From positions 176,016 to 240,015 of the forward strand of contig JAWRVZ010000468.1 in the NCBI GenBank assembly GCA_037043235.1: a stretch of 64,000 nt of DNA, written 5' to 3'. Every line of letters begins with the position of its first letter. The first letter of the stretch is position 1. Both the position numbers and the translations under genes were made by a program. The notes beneath the pieces were generated by a model. It was not told where the DNA came from and searched no databases. It saw only the letters and a list, made by a program, of their open reading frames with translations. The DNA comes from Rhodeus uyekii. Lineage: Eukaryota; Chordata; Actinopteri; Cypriniformes; Acheilognathidae. Positions 34,340 to 45,385 of this stretch are shown here, in pieces.

Positions 34340-36094
34340 TCACTGAGAGCTTTTATCAGTTGTTTTTGGTTCACCTAGAACAGATGGAGGAGGGTGAGGG
34401 CCCTGGCATTGTGGTAGCGGCTGAAGAGCTCTCGCAGGAGGAATGGGAGGTCGAGCTGGGCCCACAGGCTTTGGTGGTTGTGGAGCTCGCCGCTTTTTTG
34501 TTGATGTCTGGGGGCTCGCAGCAAAAGAGTGGGCGAGTTTGGTTCCAGCATACACCAGTTCCTCCATTTTCTCAGAGAAACACAGCAGGGGGGATGCTGG
34601 GGAGAGGGATAGCGTATCCGGTGAGAGAGGCTGTTGCTCTGGTGTTACTGGTGGCTGTAATATGTTGTCCTGGCCCTGGCTGTTTTCCCGAAAGTCGTCC
34701 TTGGCTGCTGAAACTTGGAGCAGTTCTAACACGTCACTGTCTATCGGTGAGCTCTCTGGGCAGGGCTCAGTCAGGATTGTGTCCGTGAACAGTGGTTGTT
34801 GTGGCTGCGTGGTGTTATCGCTGTCCTTGTGCGATGTGTCAGCCGCATGTCCATTCAGGTGCTGAAATGAAGTCCTGTGGTCAGCTGTACTCTGTCCAGG
34901 TGTGTTTGTGCCATTCAGATTAGGTGGATTTGCACACACTGCTGAAGGATGATGGAGGGAGAAGTAGATATTGTCCTTTAGCACTCTTGAGCCCAGTTTG
35001 TTTGGGTGCAGGCCATCATGTGTGAACAACTGTCTCTGACTCCAGAACAGATTGAAGTTGTCGATGAAATTCAGTCCCTTTAAGTTGCAGGTTTTTTGCA
35101 GCCATGTATTAAGCCCAAGCAAACGTGTAAATCTATTTGTTCCTCTTGCTGGGAGTGGTCCACTGATGAACGACTGAACTTTTAGACTTCTGAGCATTTC
35201 AAAAAGTTCATTGAAATCCCTTTTAAGGAGTTCTGACTGCTCCTTCCGAATATCATTCTTTCCCACATGGATGATCAGTCGGTTTGCAGTTTTATATTTC
35301 ATCAGAATGCTCTTAAGTTCCCTGTTTACATCAGAAACTGTTGCTTGTGGAAGGCAGCATGTAGTTGTATCCCTGCTGCTAATATTTCTGATAATAGAGT
35401 AACCCACTATCAGAGTCCTGGGCTCGGCTGCTCTAAGAGCTGAGTGTCGCTGTCTGCTCCACCTTGAGCGGCAGTTAGCATCGGTGTTAGCTGCTGGCTG
35501 ATTTGATCTGTGTCCGATCATGTTTGGGGATTCCTCAACCACATTCATCATGTCTGGAGATTCCTCACTCACATTCATTAACACTTCAAATCTGTTCTCC
35601 AGATGTATTGGCGGTGGTAGGGAGCTAGTGTTTGGGGTAGAGGACGCTACAAAATGCGATACTCGTGACAATCTGATGTCTCGAGTGCCTTTGGGTCTCG
35701 CTCCCTGTTTGTGTCATCGATTAGTATGTTGATCAATTTCGGCACTCAGTATGGCCTGTTTAGGAGCATTAGATTCATGGGACTCACCGGCTGTGTGCTG
35801 GGGACGTCCATGATGAAGCTCTGTTGTGTGTTCCGTCTGGTTTGGTAGTCCCACAAGTAGCTTTGTTTCAAGAACTGCAATCCTTTGTAGAAGTCTGTGG
35901 CAGTTTGTGCAGCAGGTAGATTCTTCAACCAGAGGAGGCATATTATTTAGTGTAGGCAGCTGTGTTTTCCCTTCTCCGGAATGTAAGCTGATGGCTGCCG
36001 TCAATGGGAGGCTGGTTTGAGAAAAATTCCCCTTTTTTGTTGCAATTCTTCCAGTTAGAAACTTTGTTGGTGCCAATATTTGTCGTTTGAGCAC
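34340..36094 (-). pseudogene. LINE ORF1 with SGNH esterase domain
   Basis: About 585 codons in one frame with a single TGA at 35711-35713. The N-terminus has CCTNCHRLLQRIAVLETKL, a small Cys motif plus coiled coil. The middle (about 35400-34960) has RTLIVGYSIIRN (block I, but GYS in place of the usual GDS), RLIIHVGKNDIRKEQ (GKND for GxND), and FTHDGLHPNKLG (D-x-x-H). This is the esterase domain known from CR1/L2 ORF1 proteins. The C-terminus is proline-rich (PQPPKPVGPARPPIPPARAL). With the nucleophile serine kept but the preceding Asp changed to Tyr, activity is uncertain. Confidence 0.8.
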
Positions 36095-36110
36095 TGTGCT
36101 GATTTGCTGA

Positions 36111-36371
36111 AGTTAAAATTAGGAGATAAAATATAAAAGCAATAGAGCAAAGCGCAGAGCTGTAAGCAAGAGCGTCCGAACAGTAGCAAAGCAGGAAGTA
36201 GAAATTTTAGTTTTAAATATATTTTAGTTCAGTGTGTTTTTGAGAGTAGTAGCCTATTTGAGACGTAGGCTACTACTGTCCAAAAGATTGGCCTACAGAT
36301 ACAGGACTTTACAGGACTTTCAGTAAATCGTTTTATTTTATTTTATTATTAATATAATAATAATAATAATA

Positions 36372-36408
<37 letters not shown>

Positions 36409-37301
36409 CCAAAAATACTCTAAATAAATATACACCATAACTAAATAATATATTTAATTGCAATTTGAGTTGAGATGACAGAAAGAGGAATTTATATTTA
36501 GCTTAATTATTCCTTGGTGGGGATTTTCAGCCACATTTCACCAAACTAATTTCAAAACTACTCCACCACAATGAGTTCAGAAAACTTCATAAAAGTAAAT
36601 ATGTCAAAGTTGGAGTGAGGAAAGAAGTGAGGGCTCCAGTAAAGGATAAAGTGTTACTTTGTTTAATTTAAAATAAAATAAAACAACCCTGAAGGATGAA
36701 GAACAAGACTTGACAGACTATAAAACTTAACTAGACTAGACTAGACTTGACTGACATGACAGGACAGGACAGGACAGGACAGGACAGGACAGGACAGGAC
36801 AGGACAGGATGAGGACTTCAAACACATTAACGTGAATGAGGTAGGAGAGGTGGGGCACAACGAAAAATAACGAGGGAACACGACGAGCGGGGTTACACAG
36901 TGACAGGACATGTACCTCAATACAGATTTATGCTTTGAATTGGAAATGCATTTTCAGTTCAATTTAACTGAATGCACACAACCCTGTTAATAATAATCAG
37001 TTACATTTATATAGCACTTTTCCAGAGCTCAAAGCGCTTGGGGGGTGGGGGTGGAATCTCCTCAACCGCCAGTGGGGCAGCATCCACTCGACGGCAACCT
37101 GTGCCAGAACGCTCACCACACACCAGCTAAGGAGATGAGGCAGAGCAATGAAGCCAATTAGTGTAAGGGGGTGATTAGGAGGCCATGATGGACAAAGGCC
37201 AATGGGCAGATTGAATGGGCAGGGAGAAATTAAATGCATATTTAAATGCATTTTTGTAAAGTTTGATACTTTTGAATGAATATATTTTCTTATGATCTTA
37301 C
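36111..37301. other. Rest of NXPE copy B intron 2: repeats, no gene
   Basis: Contains an (ATT)n/(TTA)n run at about 36350-36405, a CTAGA patch near 36730, a (GGACA)n run at 36755-36808, and a LINE-3'UTR-like stretch near 37000-37040 (tatatagcacttttccagag). Parts at 36450-36600 match copy A intron 2. Confidence 0.6.
36755..36808. repeat. (GGACA)n tandem repeat
   Basis: About ten ggaca pentamers. Confidence 0.9.
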
Positions 37302-37495
37302 CATACAGATTGTTGTCCAAAGAAAATATGCCAGAAGTAATATTACACAATCTCTTAACCTGCAGACTGAAGATACACAGAAATAATCAATTTCCAAATC
37401 CTTCAAAACATGAAACCTAATATAAGAAATGTAGTCATGTTCATAAATGACTGATTACCTGATGTATAGGATGTCTTTGTGGATGGCCTGACCAT
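37302..37495 (-). CDS. NXPE family member 3-like, copy B, exons 1-2
   Basis: Exon 1 coding part is 37495-37459: ATG then VRPSTKTSYTS, donor gtaatc. Exon 2 is 37366-37302 (65 nt), acceptor ttcag/tctgcag, donor gtaaga. It encodes VCRLRDCVILLLAYFLW, a single membrane-spanning signal anchor near residues 15-35, then joins exon 3 in phase 0. Placement of the N-terminus in the cytosol and the rest in the lumen or outside is inferred from the family. Conservation with copy A (6804-6635) supports these mini-exons. Confidence 0.75.
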
Positions 37496-39815
37496 GGCGA
37501 AGTCTGTTGCTCTACTAAAATAATTTTACATCTGCTTTTGAGGGAAATACATTAACATTATGTAAATTATTTCTTGTTAAACTGACCACACTGCTCTGAA
37601 CATGAGGCGGTGCCACAAGGTGACAGTTTGGCTTTGTTTGATTTGATTAACATTAAAGTAATGTTACCTGTAGAGTCTTGTCATTCGTTTACTTCCTGGT
37701 TCGTCATGTATGGGAGTGAAGGGAAGAGGGATGACTAAATTTTGCAGCCGGAAGAGCTTTATTTTTAATAGATTAAACAAGAACCACCATGAGGGGGAAC
37801 ACAGACTTGACTAGAATAAATAGGGAGCAAACAAGGTGGGTAACAAGGGCGAACAGGGAAATCTAACCAACCACAAGGAGACAAGACGGACAGGGTTACA
37901 CAATGCTCAGAAATAACAAGACATGAACAAGTAGCCAATAAGAATTATCAAAAGCCGCAGCCAGTGAAAATACAAGTTATGCGCTACACAACACAAGACG
38001 AGACATGACATGAAATTACATGGCCGATGTAAACGTGAACCGCATGCTACAACAAATGATGTGTACAGGGGAGCGCACAGCCAGATCATGCAATTTAATT
38101 GTAATAATTTTCAAAGATTTTCATAAACTCACCTGTATTAGATGGCAATCTGTAGTTTTGTCTGGTTTGTGAACTGGTTCAGTTCAGTTTTTTGACAAGG
38201 TAAAAAACCTAAATTCTGCCAAGTTCAAAAGACCTGAAACCAAAAGCCAATGGAAGATCCCATCAGAGTGCTGGGCGTTGCAGGATGATTTCAGTAAACG
38301 ACAGGCAAAACACGGAAATGTCCCGGATGTTCCTCCACTTTCACTGTGTTATTGAGGTTTAACTCTCTCTCCAGACAGAGACACTATTTACACATAACTC
38401 AGTAACGCCTGCTTTCATTGACAAGGTTTAAACTAGTCACAGATTATAATGCATGTTTGGGTGGATTTAACTGAGAGCAACTTGCATTAACATATTTTAA
38501 AATATGTAAGTGGTATTGTTTTGTCTCAAGATGTACATCACTAATTATTTTTTTTCCTAAAATGTCCAAACTGAACTAAAGCCTATTCCTGACTTAAACC
38601 CTTTCTGTGAAACCAGGCCTAAGAGTAATTAGCACCATAATTTTAACTCTGGCTATAACTGTGTTAATATTGTATATGGTATAAAATGAGTTACAGAGCA
38701 GTAAAGCCTGCAGAAAATCTGGCGCAGTTGTTTCAACCTACATTTTGGAGTTAAAATGACAGAGACATTTTTTTTTTTTTTTACAGTGTACTTGAAATCC
38801 CTAGGTATGTATAACATTTCATTTTAATATACGTACATAATACATAATTCACAAAAAACTCTTCTATAGTTGGTGCAGTTTTATGATTTTTCACTAGAGG
38901 GCGGTTAAAACTGTGATATAAAAAGCAGCTGAAATTTCACAAACGAGTTTGGCATGATGTTTCTGAAATTATAAAATTTTGTAATGTTTCTTAATTTCAA
39001 TGTTTATATTCTTTTATTAAGAATATTAGTAATTGCTCATGTTGCCAATTCATCCTGTCACTGAAAGGGAAAACTGGTCAATGTTTTTTATTACTAATTA
39101 ACCAATTAATTGATATTCATCTTTATCTATATGTGTTTTAAAAGCCAATCAGAGTTCTATATGATCTTTAAGAATGTATTTCTTGTATGTTTAGGTTATA
39201 AAACTTATAGAGAGTTAATTAATTTGTACTATCTGTTTTCAGTTAAAAGATTATTATTATGTTAGTTAATTGCAAACGAGTGAACAAATGTTGTACAATT
39301 AGATATGTGACATATTTAGACAATATTTCTCTAAACAAAGTTGTAAAGCATATGTTTAAATGTCACGTGTTGAATCAACCTGTACTCGCGGACATTTTGT
39401 GCAACTAATAGAAGATATTGGTGAAATGTATAATGTGACTGCATTGTTTTGTGCGGATTGTTTTTTTTAACTCTGATTCTGCTTGTGATCTATATTTGAA
39501 AGAAGAACGAGACAGTGATCTGTGATTCAAAAGAATCATTGTGATCCTACAGGTATTGTCACAGTCGCGTCACGTCTGTCACTTCCGGGTTTCCCCGTGT
39601 CTCCCCATTCCTTCCCACGCCTGTCTTGTTAGTTAATTACCCGATTAGTTTGCCAGCTGTCTGTAATCTCCTCATGTATTTAAACCCTCATGTTACCCTT
39701 TGTCTTTGTCGGTTATCGTCAGTGTTCATGGGTATACTTAGTGTGTGGATGGTGCTGTAGAGCATATGTTTGAAAATCTTTTGGATTTTCAACAAAACAA
39801 AAGGTTTTTAAGACC
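37496..39815. other. Upstream region of NXPE copy B; no gene seen
   Basis: 37496-37645 is shared with the upstream region of copy A. Beyond that are repeat-like stretches (37690-38090 and 38110-38400), AT-rich DNA to 39540, and a hAT-like start near 39550-39720 (cacgtctgtcacttccgg). No convincing coding frame was found. Confidence 0.5.
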
Positions 39816-39816
39816 T

Positions 39817-40340
39817 GTCTTTTCCTGTAGCTTAAACAATTAAGTGTAACACTTGCAACAGAGATGGGTTCGTGTGGCGAGTAGGACGGGGTCGAGGGAC
39901 CAGTGTAACAAAGTCTTTGTTCAGGGAGGAAGGAGGCGGGAACCGGCAGACATTTAAACACACTTTAATGGTGAAATAAAGCATAAACACAAAATGAAAG
40001 TAATGGCGGCAGTTCCTCATGGACAACTGTCGCCCACACAAAACACAACATAAAATCCCAGGCCTGGTCCTCTCTCGTTCTTCACTGTCGTCGCTCCTCC
40101 TTTTAAGTCTCCGCTCCTCCGTGAGACGAGAGACACTGGTGGCGTCGCAGATGACGCTCATTCTCAATGACGCCACCGGCTCTCGTGGCGCTCTCACGGT
40201 CCCTCGACCCCGCCCTGCTCGCCACAGTTCGATTCCCAGGGAAAGTAGGAACTGATTAGAATGTCCATGTGCATCTTGAATGCAATGTAAGTCATTTTGG
40301 ATGAAAGCATCTGCCAAATATGTAACTGTAAGATCAAGAG
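39817..40340 (+). mobile_element. tRNA-derived SINE, split by a TIR element
   Basis: The left part (39817-39873) has a tRNA-like head with a degenerate A box (tgtagcttaa) and the start of a B box (gggttcg). The right part (40226-40340) resumes at gttcgattcccaggg and ends with the tail typical of teleost SINEs (aatgtaagtcattttggatg, aaagcatctgccaaat). A 352-bp element interrupts the B box. Confidence 0.75.
39874..40225. mobile_element. Small TIR element inside the SINE
   Basis: 28-bp ends 39874-39901 and 40198-40225 are reverse complements with two mismatches (gtggcgag...ggggtcgagggacc). The B-box bases gttcg occur on both sides, consistent with a target duplication. It has no transposase, so it is a non-autonomous DNA transposon. 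Confidence 0.8.
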
Positions 40341-40516
40341 AAAAATTGTCAAATATGTCCAACCTGTTAACTGGTAGAATTTATGTTTATTAAAATAAAT
40401 GAAATTAATTCATGATTACAAAATAGACTAACCGCAATAGAAAACTTGGAGGAATGCCTGGGCCGGTTGTTTAGTAGGATGTCAACTGCGCAAAAAAAAA
40501 AAAAATGAAAAATTTA

Positions 40517-40547
<31 letters not shown>

Positions 40548-42117
40548 TGGTATGCTTCGTGCAAAACCGTGACAGTTCAGCTTCACTTTAATTACAAACT
40601 AAATATGGCAAATATCGTGCAAAACTATTACTTAGATGTATCAGAAAGAGTCCAGGGCTGCAACACAACAAGATCGGAAAGAGACTGAAGGAAAACACAG
40701 GGTAGATATACACAAGGGATGATGAGAGACACGACTGACAAAAATAAATGAGGTGATTGGTGATGAGAGAAGGGAGTGGTAAAACCCTGGGAGAGCACGG
40801 GAGGAACAAGGAAGTGAACAGAGACACAACAGACACGTAACAGTGGGTGTGTAACATGGCCTACCTATGTCTACATATTTATTTCTGATTTAAATGGTGA
40901 CACCATCTCTCCCAAGTACTTCTAGACAGTTGATGTTTTAATTCCTCATGTTGTTTCTCCTCTGTAAGTTTCCTTAAAATGCAGTTAGGTAACAATACAT
41001 TATTTAATGGTTTATGAACTGTCATGAACACGAACTCCCCTCTCTGGCCACTGGAGGGAGCTCACACATATACTGACACAGACACGCACTACATTTCCCA
41101 TGATGCTGTTCATTGGACTGATTAGCACCACCTGCGAACCATTACACATTCACAGAGACTATTTTGAAAGCGGATAATCAAAATCTCTTGTCTCTTCTAT
41201 TTACATTATATATATTTTCTTTTTCTTTTCCTTCTCTTATTCCTCTTAGAATGATTGACATATATGACTTTAACCTCAGTATTAAATCATTAACCAATAT
41301 CTTGAATACTTATTTTTATTATTAAAATGATTCTAAATGATTTACATTTATAAACAACCATATTATTGTGTAATTGCTCTAATATTTTCTGATGTCCGTA
41401 TTCTATTTGCCTATGCTAGGGTCCCAGAGGTCATCACGACCCATGGAAAACGTGACGGTCCTTCAATTTTAGAAGTGTTAGTGTTGATATTGTCTGTGTT
41501 TTTCTCGGAAGGAGAACGAGTTATCAGAATGTTTTTGTACGTCTTCGGTTGATAGGTCTGTTTTTCCCGGCCAGTACCAACTTCAACCTTGGAGAGACTG
41601 TGTATTTCTGTGTGTGTGTGCGTTCATCTTTCTGTGCAGGTCTAGGAGAAAGGGTGCGAGACGTAGATTTCGATGGAGACTTACAGGCGCCTCGTGATGA
41701 TCGGGGAGGCCATTTCATGCCTAAATCCAGTCTAAACATCAGCAGTTCGATGGATGGAGATATGCTATTGATGTTATGTCTTTGTGTGGAAGATTAATAA
41801 TTTCTGCCTACTTTCTTAGCCAATCAGAATCATTTAAGTTTTTTTAAGTAATGACATAATGTGACCTTAGAAAAATGGGATAAATGATGTAACAATGAAA
41901 ATGTAAGCAGAGCGGCTTACGAACTCCTTGTGAGACTTGAAGCTGGCTTCTGCATGATGAAACTACGACCTATTCTTTACTAAATTTTTATTATTTGACT
42001 GCACTCCTGACTCCTGGTCTTCATTCAACATATCTGGTCTCCGGGTCTTAACTGTAATTCCCCTACAATTTAAACCTTCTTTCCCAACAGTTTAAGGCAA
42101 AGGAAGGAGGGACTCTG
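40341..42117. other. Gene-free stretch
   Basis: Contains A-rich runs (40490-40546), a repeat at 41030-41180 related to the 10701-11121 element, and AT-rich DNA. A plus-strand frame at 41549-41797 is not recognised and has no supporting splice or homology signal. Confidence 0.4.
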
Positions 42118-42127
42118 TGGACAGGGA

Positions 42128-43925
42128 GATGGCAGAAGGAAGTGACGAATCAGGAAATGAGATGAGAACTGAAGAAGATGGCGGGGGGAATAGTAATGTA
42201 TGGAATGTAGTACGGACAAGAAAACGGAAGAAAAAGGAAAATGTAACATCAAATGTGGATGAAACGGATAGCGACCAAAGTGTTATTGTAACAGCGAGAC
42301 AGGAAAAGGAGCATAAAGTAGTTGTAAAATTATCTGAAGAAGGAGCAACGTTTGGAGAGTGGAATCCAGTTAAATTGACAAAAGCAATTAACAAGCTGCT
42401 GGGTGAGGTCAAAAATGCTAAAGTCTTGAGAAACGGATCTCTGTTGATTGTCTTTAGGAATAAAGTGCAGAAAGAAAAAGCTTTGCAAATAAATTAAATA
42501 GAAAAAAACGAGAGTACAATGTTCATTGATTGAGCACAAAAAAGTGAATCGAGGAGTAATTACAAGGGTACCTACAGATGTTTCAGAAGAACAAATAAAA
42601 GATAATATGACAGGAGCAAAAGTACTGGAAGTAAAACGTCTATTAATAACCAGAAGTGCAAAAGCCTGTCTGTTACGATCAAGTTTGAGGAAACAAAACT
42701 TCCTGGTCAGGTGTTCATAGGATACATGAGCTATGAGGTAAGGCCATATATTCCTCCACTACTGAGATGTTTTAAGTGCCAAAAATACGGTCATGTAGCA
42801 GCAATATGTAAGGGCAAACAGAGATGTGGCAGATGTGCTGGCGAACACGAATAAGGGAAGTGTGGAGAAGGGGTAAAGCTCAAGTGCTGCAACTGTGGAG
42901 GTGAACATAGTTCAGCTTATCGTGGCTGCGAGGCCAGCAAAAGGGCAGTGGAAGTACAACGAGTGAAGGCAATACAAGGAATTACATATGCAGAAGCAGT
43001 AAAGAAAGTGTCTAGAGAAAAGAATGTTTACAATCCAGCAAACAACGAATCTAAAGATGGACCAGGAAAAAGTGAAACTAAAGATAGACCCTGCGAGAAC
43101 TGTAAAAAGCTTGAGACAAAGAAAGATGTGCTAATTATGAGTAAGAACAAATTTGTGTTGTTCATGGTTGAGGTGATAAATTGTTCAGCACTGACAGAAA
43201 AGAAAACTGGAAAGATCAAAATTATAGTTAAAGCAGCGGAAAAATATTTTGGTATTTAAGGGCTCAGCTCTGAAGTAGTGGAAAAAATGTTAACTGCAGG
43301 AATTTCTAACTCTCAGTCAAGGTGGATCTGCATGATTCTAGTTATATTGCAATGGAATGCCAGGAGTCTTATAGCTAATGGACAAGAGTTCAAAAAGTCT
43401 GTCCTTGATTTACCAGATGAACCTCATATAATATGTGTACAAGACAGACATGGTTGAAACCACTATTAGGTTTTGTGATTCCTGGATATTCTGCAATTAG
43501 AAATGATAGGGAAACAGGAAAAGGTGGAGGGGTGGCAATTTTTGTAAGAAACGGGAAAAACTATAATTTGATTAGAAAAGGGAAAGAACATGAAGCTATT
43601 GTAGTCAAAATATGGACTGGAAAAGATAGTATAATGATAGTACAGTTTTATAATCCATGTAATAAATTGAGTACTGAAATTCTGAATGCAGTATGTGAGA
43701 TGACGCAAGAGAAAATAGTATGGTGTGGGGATTTTAATGCACACAGTACACTACGGGGGAGTAGGAATACAGATGCAAATGGATCAATAATAGAAGAGTT
43801 TATAGATGATAAAAATCTAGTATGTATTAATGACGGAAAGGGCACAAGGTATAATAGTACACTCAAAAAAATGAACAAGGAAGGTTGTGCACTTGACATA
43901 ATATATGTATATTCAGTTTACTTAT
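42128..43925 (+). mobile_element. Truncated LINE: CCHC ORF1 plus endonuclease, no RT
   Basis: ORF1 starts at 42128 (MAEGSDESGNEMRTEEDGG, basic KRKKK), is broken by stops and frameshifts near 42495 and 42720, and continues with zinc knuckles at about 42770-42920: CFKCQKYGHVAAIC, CGRCAGEHE, CCNCGGEHSSAYRGC. A second ORF begins at about 43345 (ILQWNARSLIANGQEFK), then TWLKPLLGFVIPGYSAIRND, GGGVAIFVRNG, IVWCGDFNAHS and CALDI, i.e. most of an AP-type endonuclease. It ends at about 43925 before the SDH motif and RT. Triple CCHC ORF1 with this endonuclease suggests the I/Nimb or Jockey group. Inactive. Confidence 0.75.
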
Positions 43926-43929
43926 AATA

Positions 43930-45200
43930 ATTGTGTTTGTTGACTTTAAATGTTATTTTCTATTAAGGTCCACGTAATTATGTCTCAACTTAACTCTACA
44001 AAATCCTAACGAGTTGTCTAAACACAAACCATTTATGTTAAATAAAAAATTCTTACATCCAGAGGGTGGCAGTATAGTGCGACGCCAACTGCTATGAAAT
44101 CCCAAAGAACAAGAAGAATCAGATCACACATGCGTTTGGATGCCAACCGCCGGTAAAAAAGAAAGAAGAAAGAAGACGAAGACCACACATGCGCAAAGAT
44201 ATTTTACTCTCTGCACAGCACACCTGCGTGACGCCCTGCAGTGCCAAAGTATTTCTTCGATTGGGTTTAACAGAGGGACGTCGTATATTTTCAACAGCTG
44301 GTAAAGGTAGGAGGATATTTGTTTTGTCACCATTATCGATCTTTTTTTAATTCTAATAAGAGATATTTCTTTATTTTTTGGCCTGCTTTAGTTTTAAAGA
44401 GTTCTAGCGTCTTAGACATGAAGTTAGCATGCTAGCTTACCCACGTGGCGCAGGTTGGTACGCTGCATATTTATATTATTTGGGCGAAAAGAAAAGTAAT
44501 TAGAGAGTTAATGGATTAAAGTTCTCCGTCGCTACGATGGATTTTCGTTAACTGGAGCTAGTCTACGACGTTTTTTTTTCCGTCAATTGCAGGGTTCCTG
44601 TCCTGTCTGTCCTTAATGTCTTAACGTTACCGGTATATTCACTTTTCATAATTTTAAGGCTGTAATTAGGATTACATTTCTCAAATAGTGTAATAAATGT
44701 CTTAAAGGGGGATGTGATTAAATCCTAGAGTGGATTGAAAGCACGTTCTCTCAACTGTAAGGGTTCTAAAATAGTCCGCTCGGTATGCATTTTCCATTCC
44801 CGCTCACGGAAAAACTGCTCCGTGTTAACGCCATTTTAAAAGTTATTCTAGTTATTCGGTTTTTTTTTTTTTATATCTTGAACGCCTGGAAGCAACATTT
44901 ATAATGCTATATGTAACGTTTTGGAAATTGTTCTACACATTTAATAAATAGAATTACACAATGTCAAAATGTATACCTGAACTGTGTAAATAAACCTTTA
45001 AGTTTTTGTACGTTTTTGACCCTACTAAAGCATAAAAGTACTATGTTTGCAGATATATTCAAGAAACGTACTAAGTTAACATACTTGTTAATTTGAAAAA
45101 CAATGCTACAGTCATTCTCCGTTGAAACTGCAACCACTAGGTGTCCACCCGACTAAAACTGAACTAAAATATGCTGTCAAAATTAAGTAGTTAACACGGC
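43930..45200. other. Gene-free stretch
   Basis: No coding frame of note. The part at 44080-44300 is relatively GC-rich with CpGs (cacacatgcgcaaaga, cctgcgtgacgccctg) followed by a gtaaag donor-like site, as in a noncoding first exon or an element 5' end. Nothing further supports a gene. Confidence 0.35.
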
Positions 45201-45205
45201 TTTTT

Positions 45206-45385
45206 AGGGGTTCAAACGCGAAGCGTTGAAAACCTATTGTAATTGTTAGGATTTTTATTATTATTATTAGGGGTTCAAACGCGAAGCGTTGAAAACCTAT
45301 TGTAATTGTTAGGATTTTTATTATTAGGGGTTCAAACGCGAAGCGTTGAATACCTATTGTATCTGTTAGGATTTTTATTATTATT
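45206..45385. repeat. Three tandem units with a short palindrome
   Basis: Units start at 45206, 45269 and 45327 (about 60 bp each): aggggttcaaacgcgaagcg, aacctattgta(a/t)(t/c)tgttaggattttt, then ATT repeats. Each contains the hairpin aacgc-gaa-gcgtt. Confidence 0.9.

Larger units (their letters stand above)
31086..36110 (-). mobile_element. L2/CR1-type LINE with esterase ORF1
   Basis: A nearly full-length non-LTR retrotransposon on the minus strand, inserted in intron 2 of NXPE copy B and absent from the same intron of copy A. Order: ORF1 (36094-34340), ORF2 (34339-31326), a short 3'UTR (aagtgctttacataaag and tatagcacatttcat, read on the plus strand) and a (CTTGC)n tail. An ORF1 with an SGNH/GDSL esterase domain and a pentamer tail fit the CR1/L2 group. 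It carries two in-frame stops and one frameshift. Confidence 0.9.

Noticed and set aside
37000..37350. Minus-strand frame of 117 codons
   Set aside because: It runs across a dispersed repeat and the out-of-frame NXPE exon 2; there is no domain.
45206..45385. CRISPR-like array
   Set aside because: Only three near-contiguous units without unique spacers, in an animal genome; it is a tandem repeat.
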